In this document: positions 56,018 to 64,000 of the stretch, piece after piece | Numbering within the stretch: position 1 is the first letter of the stretch | Layout of the letters: every line of letters begins with the position of its first letter | From: Otatea glauca | Lineage: Eukaryota; Streptophyta; Magnoliopsida; Poales; Poaceae | DNA length: 64,000 nucleotides | NCBI GenBank assembly: GCA_036346275.1 | Contig: CM070727.1 | Location: forward strand, 5,075,760 to 5,139,759 | Reading direction: 5' to 3' | The notes under the pieces: model-generated | Database searches by the model: none | Seen by the model: only the letters and a program-made list of their open reading frames with translations | Told to the model about the DNA's origin: nothing | Position numbers and translations under genes: made by a program

Positions 56018-58063
56018 TCACTCAGAGGCCACATCAACACCCTTTTTCGCTAAGAATTCCTTTGCCTCCACAATATCCTGCATAGTAACGTGAGCTCAAA
56101 CAAATTACGAGTGAGAATGAAAGTTTTGCAGCAAAATGAAAGTTTCAATATCAGTTGGCTTAGCTTTCTTTGTAATGGCCAGTATGAATATTCATACTAC
56201 ATACTGTAAGGAGTGCTTAAATAGTTTTAAAGTTCATCTTTTTTATCACGCATAATACCTTGAATATTTTTCTCCCTCTCATGCCAGAAAAAAACAAAAG
56301 AAAAGAAAGGATAATAAAAATTTACACGGGCATCTAACTAAAACAGATAAAGTCCTAGGTCATAACTGTTACTCCCTCTGTCTCACGATATTTGCCCAGT
56401 ATACGTAACAAAGAGGGACAAAAGTTAAATAGCATTTGATTGGACCATGCTTTCTCTATTAGGTAGACATAGTACTACTCTATCTAACACAGACATGTAC
56501 GCTCCAACTATATTAAATACTAGGAATGTCTGCGTGGCATGTCACGCTACGGTCATTATTTTTATATATGTATAATTTTTTTCGTATTTATTCGGGGTTC
56601 TATCACAAAGGATCCACGATTTCACATAAACGAAAGATTCTTTTCCTAAAAAACGGCAAAAACGATCTAAACGTAATTATACTTTTTATCATTTATTTGA
56701 TAAACGAAAGTTCCTTTTCGTAAAGAACGGCAAAAACGATCTAAACGTAATTACACTCTTTTTTGCATTTATTTGTGGTCCTCTTCGTAAAAAATGGGCA
56801 TAAGGACTTAAACGTAATTATTAGTTTTTTGAGGAGATTTGACGAATCGGCTCAGCTCGAGCCAGCTCAAGCCGCAAGCCGAGCCGGCTCAAACCGCTCC
56901 CAGGCTGGGATTTCTTCCAACAATAATAGAGGTATAATTACTTAAATATTATGCCTCGTTGGTACGTGCACCAGACAAATATTGTGAAACGGAGGTAGTA
57001 TTGGTTTACAAATGGCAATAAGATCCCAACGGAATTTAGGCTGCTAGGAGCCTAGGACTACTGGACTAGAAGTATAGCTTCTTGAGGACAAGTTGGGAAG
57101 AACATCAGTCCAAATCCAACCGTAAAAAGGCCGTAGCATCCAAGTGCCACTACCAAGTAGATGGGTAGCTACAGTAACAACAAAAGTGACAAACAAGCGC
57201 CTTAGAGCATGTACAATAAGGTCATATCAGTTGGCGCTTAGCTTGTACACATCAGCTTTGGTCTATATGGAGGAGTGAGAAAAGAGGAAAGAGAAGAGAG
57301 GTGGCTCTTATTTAGTAGCCAGCTTTGCACGGAAGCATATGTAGATCATTTATATATAAGAGAGAAAAGATAGTTATTGCACAATATCTAGAGACAACAT
57401 TTAGAGACAGTTATTGTACAAGCTATCTTTTAGCTTACTATTAGCCAGTAGTTAGCTTTGCTACTGTATTTGCCCTTAATCATCTTACATTGTATTCTTC
57501 AAGAAATTAGCAAATCAAAATTGATGACACCGACCAACCAAGTGTTAACTTGGAGGAACAGTTGAGGTTTCGAGGAGACCAGCCCGGATAGCTGAGATTG
57601 CCACCAGCATTGTAGTCATCTTGAATATGTGCTTCGTTTAGGAAATGCAGTGCTTTTCTGCCATCAAAAAAGAGGATGAGGAAAAAATGTGTCTGAATGA
57701 ACAGGTCCCAATTGACCGAATGATCAGAAGTTCATTGCATCAGTACGCTGGCATAGGGGCCGACACCAGTTAACCCCGTCAATTAAGCTCACAAAATCAA
57801 ATTAATCACAGGAACTGTTAATCAAATTAACGAAGGGAACATCTAGATAGTAGGCACAGACACCAGTCAGTGGACCACTCGTTAATCTATCCAGTATCTA
57901 ACCTTTCTTGCTTGATTGCTTGAGGAGGTGAGGTCTGGTTTAGTAACGACTAATTGTGCCCGAGGCAGGGCAGCAAATCAGCAGCAACATAATTGACCGA
58001 TTAATCAGACAACACCAAGCGAGCAACGGCAGCGCAAATCGATAGATCCCATACCTCAACCAT
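56018..58063 (-). CDS. Candidate small spliced gene (terminal exon plus possible first exon)
   Basis: The minus strand has a tidy terminal exon, 56018-56077: after ACTATGCAG it reads DIVEAKEFLAKKGVDVASE and a stop. Upstream, a GC-rich leader-like stretch contains ATGGTTGAG|GTATGG with the ATG at 58061-58063. Splicing these directly gives MVE joined in frame to DIVEAK..., a 22-residue peptide. The 2-kb interval would then be an intron filled with MITEs and a Helitron. Alternatively, real internal exons were missed, or only the 3' exon is genuine. The family is unknown to me; the exon composition (amphipathic, charged) looks protein-like. Confidence 0.3.
56520..56932 (-). mobile_element. Short Helitron-like element (H2) inside the Stowaway
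   Basis: Read on the minus strand it ends with a hairpin GCGTG-ACATGC-CACGC about 8 bp before CTAG, then host T. Its other end reads CCTCTATTATTG after host A (usual form TCTCTATTATT, one change). Excision rejoins AT-rich Stowaway DNA at an A|T step, the Helitron target. The interior has a minisatellite with core GATCTAAACGTAATTA, the reverse complement of the core in H1 (15994-16706). Non-coding, 413 bp. Confidence 0.65.
56630..56815 (-). repeat. Minisatellite of H2 (about 70-75 bp units)
   Basis: Two good units and a third, decayed one share CGAAAGnTYCTTTTCSTAAA, ACGGCAAAAACGATCTAAAC and GTAATTA then CATTTATTTG. The starts are near 56631 and 56705, with the third near 56780. Confidence 0.8.
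57205..57475. mobile_element. Tourist-like (PIF/Harbinger) MITE
   Basis: Left end GAGCATGTACAATAAGG after TTA (57202-57204); right end, as reverse complement, GGGCAAATACAGTAGC before TTA (57476-57478). 271 bp, non-coding. The TTA duplication and GAGCAnnTACA-type end fit Tourist MITEs. Confidence 0.75.
57479..58050. other. Intergenic or intronic sequence
   Basis: No supported exon. A coding-like minus stretch near 57560-57640 lacks splice sites that keep frame. Would be part of the intron of the candidate small gene if that exists. Confidence 0.35.
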
Positions 58064-58302
58064 CCAACCGGACAGAGCGCAATTAAGTTCTCGGGGCAAA
58101 ACCCCTCTCTTTTTGCTCCCCTCGTCTCCTCTGCTTCATGCGCTCTGTTCTGGGAAGGCGTGGGGCCCAGCCCAACATTCGTGGCCCCACCAACAAGGGC
58201 CCACCAGTCAGCCGAAACAGCTGGGTGCCGGTCCGCCGGATTTCCTCGGGACTTGGCACGGCTCGAATTTTGTTTTTTAGGACTTTCTTTAATCTAGGAC
58301 AG

Positions 58303-58713
58303 CAGCTCTGTTTGAGGAGCTGTGCTTCAGCTTTTGTTTGAGGGAGCTGTGTTAGCATGACTGCAAAACAGCTGGAAAGCTAAGCCATAACAGAAGCACC
58401 CTAAAAGCTGCAGCTGCTGAGGAGGAGCTTTTCAGCTGTGACTTCACTTAAACACCTCCTAACTCGCACGCTCTGTTTTCCCGACCTTTGCCACCCCGCC
58501 ACACTGCCTCCACGTCATCTCCTCACTCAGACGCCGCTGTACTTCGCTATGTTGCTACCTTCTATTTCGATTAGCCCTCAAAAGCTACAGCTGCAGCAGT
58601 CAATTTGCCAAACAGCATAAAAAGAAAAGCCACAGCCACCAGCTACAGCTGCTTTACAGTCCAGAAAACCAAAAGCAACTTTTCAGCCCAGCTACAGCTC
58701 CCCAAACAGATCC
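58303..58713. mobile_element. MITE-like element with CTGTTTGGGGAGCTG termini
   Basis: The left end GCAGCTCTGTTTGAGGAGCT and the right end (as reverse complement) GGATCTGTTTGGGGAGCTGT form imperfect inverted repeats. The interior is filled with AGCTGCAGCTG-type words in both orientations. The exact borders and target duplication are unclear (TAGGA/TCCTA-like bases lie outside), so the superfamily is not assigned. Confidence 0.55.
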
Positions 58714-59226
58714 TAAGACACATGAAGAATTCAATATTACACGCTCCATCGATTCTTGTTGCTTAGATTCCAATTCCACTTCAAATCTGAAACTTGTAGG
58801 CTAACATAAAATGAATTAAATTTATATTTTTAATCTAAAATATAAACAAGATGACTTACCTAAACACTCTTAATGTATCCATAGACTCTACCTATCTGAT
58901 AGAGCCAAATCTACGAATCTAATGGAGCTGAAGATGTACCAAACACAACCTTACACTGTTACAAGAAGGTGAACACTAGCACCTAGCCAAAAAAACTCTG
59001 GCAGGTCAAAGCGCAACCGGCACATCTAGCCAACTGACCAAATTCTTTGCTCTATTTCTTCAATCTTTTGTATCCTCCATCGTTGGAGAAGAGCCATAGA
59101 GTAAAATAAGTGGCACCGCTGCAGCTTAATTACATGGGGTATCAATGTATCATTTCTCCCTAAACCCTACCGTGATTAACACGTGTATACAAACCACAAG
59201 TATTTCAAGGGTAAGGGGCCAAAGTA
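58714..59226. other. 3' flank of the LCAT4-like gene
   Basis: No recognised frame. It would hold the 3' UTR and polyadenylation signals of the minus-strand gene. Confidence 0.4.
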
Positions 59227-62200
59227 TCATTCTCTGGAAGAGATTGTGATGGCGTCTTTTGAGGAATCTCCATGTAAAGTGGCCTGGTCAGCAACTCGAG
59301 ACAAGTCCGTCACTTTGGACTTGGAAACGCGACGCCGTGTCTTTTCGCTAACACCAAGCCATCTCTTCAGAAGCTCAAATACGTTCTCATCACATAGAAG
59401 TCCCCGGTGGTCGGCATTGACGCCAACTCTTTCTTTTGCCGCAAACCCATCAGCCTGTCAGCAATCGTGAGTGTCGTCAGAACTAAGAAGCTGCATACCA
59501 GATTGTGAATGAAGGAGTTGAGCAAAAGAGCCGCTGTCCTCTCTAAGGAACTTGAAAGCACTCAAAAAAAAAACGTGAAACTGATGCTACTGGAATGTAG
59601 ATGCTACAGTGCACTGTTAGTGCGAGCACCGTCCGCAGCCCATGTTAAACGAGCTCACTAGCTAAGCACATTTTAGTTGCAAATCAGATGCAGAATGAAT
59701 AATTTCTCAATACAAAATGAAGGGAATTATCCTGTGAAGTAGGTTTTTAACAATTATAGGAACTAATAGTTGACATAGTGCGTTCTGACAGAAAGAATGG
59801 TTACCATAGCTGATTCGACAGGAACTGTGCTGTCTCCATCCACATAGGTGTATGCAGGCTGAAAATAGGACAGCCAGGTGCCATATTACTGTAAACAACC
59901 TTTATGAATAAAACATGTGGAAATTTCAGGTAAAAGAGTACAGTACCATTGTGTGGCACACTTCTGACAGATCTCCAATTGGTGAGCTTTTGGAGCCGTA
60001 GCTGTGCAAAAAGACAAATAAGATATTTAGCTAGAGTTGCCAGACCTTAATGTTGTACAGTGATAAGTTATAACTAGCCCAAAATAATACTAATAAATTT
60101 CACAATTATTTTCCTGAACAGTATGGAAAGCTAAAAGCTGTTAGTACTAGTTGTAACTCCCCCCGTTTCAAAATATAACACCTATAATTTTTTACTATCT
60201 TGTTTTGAAATATAAGACGTGTATGTAGTTTTAATGATCTTTTCTCTCTTTTGCTCTCATTAACCTTCCATCTCTCTTCAACATTTATGAGTAAACACCC
60301 ACATAACTATCCTCTCTCTTATTCCCAAGACATTAACACCATGGACACTATGGTCATTTCTCTCTACCATTCCCTTGGTTTCGTGCGCTCCTTAATCCCT
60401 GTGTCCAAGCAAAATAACCCTTATAAAAAGAAATGGGGGAAGTACTACTTACCAAACATCACATGGAGTGTCATAAGATGTCCCATATATGTTGTAAAAA
60501 CTCACAGTATCTGGTAATTCAGCATTGTCAAGAATTCGTCGGGTCTCAGTTGCCCATTTAAAGATTGACATATTGAATGGTAGTGCAACTGTCTTCCCGT
60601 TATACTTGATCTACAGATAGATGAGATAATGGAGTGAACAAGTATTAATCAAGTAGCTCACCGAGATTGGAATCAATACAACAACGAACCAAATTCATGA
60701 TATAAAGGTTTATGGAAGAGCCATGTCAATTTGCCTAGTTTCAATGCAACAAAGAGTGCCAACCTCAGAACCTCCAAATAGCTTATTACTCCTATAGTTT
60801 TTAGGTTAAACATGCAATGATAATTAGGAGGCAACATGCATATGAGTTAGGACTGAAGCTCACATAATTTCTAGCTTGTGCACTACCACACAAAATGTAA
60901 ATTCCTCCGTAGTGGACATCATCTCCATCTGTCCAAAGTAAAATTCTGCAATCTACAAATCATCTGATCACTGTGAATTCAATGGAGTGGACAAGGTTTA
61001 TGTGCTTTTCATGTGTAATATAATAGGGCATTTTTTCCTTCTGTACCCTCTCTTTAACTACATGGATGTTTTCCCCCTCTTGTAAATGGGCTAACCTCTC
61101 CCATATCCACCAAAACAAATAAAGGGTAGCTCTTATGTTCAGTACGGTTAACGAAGTAAAAAGTTCTCCATACTGGGAGATCTGCACTGATTCATCAATT
61201 TAGTGCCTATCAGTGCCCAGAATTGTTTTCATTTGTAAGAGATTTTCAACTTATGATAATAAAGTCATTTTGATGCAATCTACACATACTAACAATTGCG
61301 TCAGAAATACGGCGTTCCGCCAAAAGCTTTATTATCATAAAAATATTGACAAGTTGAGTATGATTACCTCGTTATTCCTTAAAGCTTCTTTGAACAAAGA
61401 AACACAATCAGTTGCTTCATAGAGAACAAGCTCCACCACTCCATCCTTTTCAGAATCCTTTCGCCAAACCTGAACAATTGGTTTTTTCTTCCACTTAAAG
61501 TATGGATTTGGCAGCATTTCGTAGATTGATGGGCATTCAACAAGCTGCATATAATGCGAACAAACTTAAAAAGGGAAAGAGACAGAATTTTGAGGAGTGT
61601 TAGCAACTACTAGGGCATAGTTCAGTTGAACAAAAATCCCAAAAGTACAATTGATGTTTGGTTTTGGTATTGGTGTGATAAAAAAATAGTACTTTAAACT
61701 AACCAAGAATAGGACTACAGGAGTGATGGCATCGCCATATTAGTAAATTTAAACGAAAGAAATCAACACAGCACGTAAAAAAGAAATTGATAACCGAAGA
61801 AGAGTCCTTGCATAATAATCATGAAGAACCCTAATATGCAAAATCTAAGTGCACAATATAATAATGCTTGGAGGGTACATGCGTGTGCCAGACAGGGAGA
61901 GAGGGAGAAAGAGGGAGGGAGAGGGAAAGGGCTTGTTCTTACACGGTATGGAATGGCAAGAATACAGTAGCAAGCATCGATAAATATAGGTAGCTTGAAT
62001 GCAACATGATCAAGAAATTACCAATTGGTGCATCGCCCATCTAGAAACAAAAAAGAAGCTTTCAAAACCATAAACAAACTGCAATCCAGTTAGTAGGGAA
62101 TCATTTATGCATCCTGGGGCACCTGCCAAGATACAAGAGCAATACAAATAATGGAATGGAAAAAATACATAATACAATAATTTATTGAAAGTACATGGTG

Positions 62201-63888
62201 CCAAATATATTACCTTGAAATGGACAAGCAATACAAATCCATTTGTTGACATACTGTGCAAATATCTGGAAAAATGAAGAAAAAATATTTATTGAGAAAC
62301 AGAATTTTGTTGGCATAAGCAACATGACCAAACAAGGAAACTCACGTCATGATGCATAGACATGAAGCAGCGTACTAGCAATCCACCCATAGAATGTGAG
62401 ATTATGTTAACCTTTTCCCCCCCAGAGGCCTTATAAGCTGTCTCAAGTTTTGCTCTCAAACCAACCATTGCTTTGTCTATCCTGCAAGATAAAACTATTG
62501 TTACAGCACCTTGTGCTTGCTCAACAGTAGAATATTTCAGGTTAAGCCATTCATTTATTGATGCTAATGAGTCAAGAACATGCAAACAAACACACTCAGA
62601 GTTGGAGATCAGAGGATTGTACCTGTTGCTTTGACGAAAATCATAACCATATCCAAATAGTGTGGTCCCTTTCTCATATCCGCAGTCAATGAGCATATCA
62701 ATCATATCATGGAAGTGATACACCGTAGACATATGGATAAGTTCTGCAAACTAAAGTTAAAAAAGAAAGGAAAAATCAGAGAACAAAAAATATGCTCTTT
62801 GGGGTCAACTAGTTAAAGCAGAAAAGTGATTTGCCACTTGAATATTGTTGGAAGCGGAAACAAATGTCTGACATGAGATTCTATCCATCCCATAAAGTCT
62901 GAGCAGCAAAATGATTCGGTATCAACGGCTAAGGTAAAGATACTATGTTTTCTAAAATGCAAAGAGAATCTTATCCATTTAAGTATCGACATCAAAATGA
63001 TTTTTTTTTTGGAATCAGCATCAAAATGTTAGTTATCAAGGGCAATTATGCAGCAGCAGCATCAAGATCACCAATGGCTTAATTGTGCTTACGTATATCC
63101 CATGGACATGGCATGAGAGCATGTTAGCACGTATTAGCAATGTTTTGCTACCTTATCTGCTGCTACAAGTACACAAGCATTAGCCTCCATATGCTGAATA
63201 GATGAAATGCTCCCACAGATATGTATCTCTAGGAAGTTTGCTTTAACACTTTAGGGACCAAATCATCAAAAGCATGCATTAATAATACCAAAAAGAAAAT
63301 ATATATGATTCCATAAAGATCATGAACTTTGTATCTTTTAAAACAGAAAAGTTTTAACTATAAGAGCTCCGCTCGGTATTTTCGTCCTGTTAGTTTTAAG
63401 CATTACTAGTGTCCCTAGAAATCCAATTGTCTTATCTTTTCCTGTCCACAACCCAAACGCAATATAGAGTCCATATCTACCAAATGCCTGTCTCTTATCC
63501 ATTCTCCAAGAGCACCAGCAAGTCAAAGGACGAAAAAGGTTTTTCATACGGCACCAATAACCATCACTATTCATAGTTCCTCCGTGTGGCCATTTCATAT
63601 TCTCCCCAGCCCATTTGCACATTAGCGCCAATTACCGCGTACCAAGTGTAACACGATTCACCCACAAAAAATCCCAAACCCCAACGCTCAAGGAAAGGGG
63701 GCAAAAACTAATCCCATGACCAATATACCATTCTTAGGAACCAAGAAAAGATCGCTTTTTTAATGCCTTCCATTGCAGTACCACCAAGAAGCTCACCCAG
63801 GAAGGATCAAGAATGTCAATGGCGAACAGCCCGTGATCGTCCTCCGGGACGACAATCTCCACATCGTCGTCCAACGGCTCCACGTACC
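59227..63888 (-). CDS. LCAT4-like acyltransferase/phospholipase (lecithin:cholesterol acyltransferase family), 5' end outside window
   Basis: Ten exons from 5' to 3': 63888-63797, 62750-62623, 62481-62346, 62265-62214, 62122-62022, 61544-61368, 60610-60453, 60001-59947, 59858-59805 and 59454-59227. All are GT-AG with matching phases, 1181 nt in view (about 393 residues). Plant LCAT-like enzymes hydrolyse or transfer phospholipid acyl chains. Seen: IVVPEDDHGLFAIDILDP, LFGYGYDFRQSN, nucleophile ISHSMGGLLVRCF, FQGAPGCINDSLLTG, ECPSIYEMLPNPYFKW, catalytic Asp in TYVDGDSTVP (family usually GDGT) and catalytic His in ADHRGLLCDENVF. The Ser-Asp-His triad is therefore complete. The tail after LKRWLGV is Lys/Arg/Ser-rich. 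The first exon(s) lie beyond 63889. The acceptor for 62750 was chosen because CTTTAG keeps the frame (DPSW|FAELIH). Probably functional. Confidence 0.92.
60156..60442. mobile_element. Stowaway MITE in an intron of the LCAT4-like gene
   Basis: The left end ACTCCCCCCGTTTCAAAATA after TA (60154-60155) and the right end (reverse complement) CTTCCCCCATTTCTTTTTAT before TA (60443-60444) match Stowaway termini and the TA duplication. 287 bp. Its right edge lies about 10 bp from the exon that ends at 60453, so it sits just inside the intron beyond the splice donor. Confidence 0.8.
61890..61931. repeat. GA-rich simple sequence in an intron of the LCAT4-like gene
   Basis: An imperfect (GGGA)n/(GAGA)n purine run on the plus strand between exons 61544-61368 and 62122-62022. 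Confidence 0.8.
62751..63796 (-). other. Large intron of the LCAT4-like gene
   Basis: Spans the gap between the exon ending at 63797 and the one starting at 62750. Open frames inside (e.g. 63338-63631, minus) have no support. No transposon ends seen. Confidence 0.6.
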
Positions 63889-64000
63889 CTGCGCAAGAAC
63901 CACCGATGAAACGAATATGCCTCAAACTCAAACAACCACCCCCACTCCACTCAAACGTTCCATCAAACACCTGACGGCCACCCCAAGAAACACGGGCAAA

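Larger units (their letters stand above)
56372..56998. mobile_element. Stowaway MITE split by a Helitron-like insertion
   Basis: Left end CTCCCTCTGTCTCACGATAT after TA (56370-56371); right end, as reverse complement, CTACCTCCGTTTCACAATAT before TA (56999-57000). CTCCCTCCGT termini with TA duplication define Stowaway (Tc1/Mariner) MITEs. Without 56520-56932 the element would be about 214 bp, a normal Stowaway size. Confidence 0.85.

Noticed and set aside
1..64000. CRISPR arrays, rRNA and tRNA genes, bacterial operons
   Set aside because: No regular spacer arrays or RNA gene signatures were seen by eye. The tandem repeats present have no unique equal-length spacers, and the genes are eukaryotic with introns.

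Overview
This window is nuclear DNA of a flowering plant, almost certainly a grass (Poaceae). Evidence: intron-rich genes of plant families (FT-like PEBP, LCAT-type acyltransferase, SLC35F-like transporter), strongly GC-rich 5' leaders, and dense grass-type transposons (Ty1-copia LTR elements, PIF/Harbinger elements with GAGCATCTCC termini and TAA target duplications, Stowaway and Tourist MITEs, a hAT MITE, Helitron ends, a CACTA end). No bacterial-style operons, CRISPR arrays, rRNA or tRNA genes were seen.

Roughly the first 40 kb is a nested transposon block. 1-4857 is the right part of a PIF/Harbinger element (copy I), and 34629-39408 is an inverted relative with a large internal deletion (copy II). 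Two Ty1-copia elements of one family lie in the same orientation at 6048-12907 (target duplication CATGC) and 27480-34270 (AGAAC). A different Ty1-copia element sits between them at 19697-26201 (ACAAT). 15994-16706 is a short Helitron-like element full of minisatellite. 16759-19022 is a non-autonomous Harbinger-like element that contains a Helitron 3' end next to a pseudogene fragment of a phytosulfokine-receptor-like LRR kinase. 26789-27201 is a hAT-type MITE. Between these lie scraps of host coding sequence: a phase-compatible exon pair at 5310-5746 and a serine carboxypeptidase-like exon at 13935-14021.

The right 24 kb is genic. Three host genes can be modelled exon by exon: an FT/TFL1-family (PEBP) gene on + (41543-46982, four exons, 173 aa), an SLC35F-type membrane transporter on + (51475-55132, eleven exons, 351 aa), and an LCAT4-like lipid acyltransferase/phospholipase on - (59227-63888, ten exons visible, 5' end outside the window). 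They belong to unrelated processes (flowering signalling, solute transport, lipid metabolism) and show no sign of acting together. Their introns and spacers carry MITEs, a Helitron inserted inside a Stowaway, a 30-bp minisatellite, a foldback and a CACTA terminus.

No undescribed multi-gene system is evident. The points most worth following are: two Helitron-like elements sharing one minisatellite core, one with its empty site readable inside a Stowaway; a spliced accessory ORF kept in both Harbinger copies; the Harbinger/Helitron/receptor-kinase nest; and the FT-like protein with His where FT has Tyr134.
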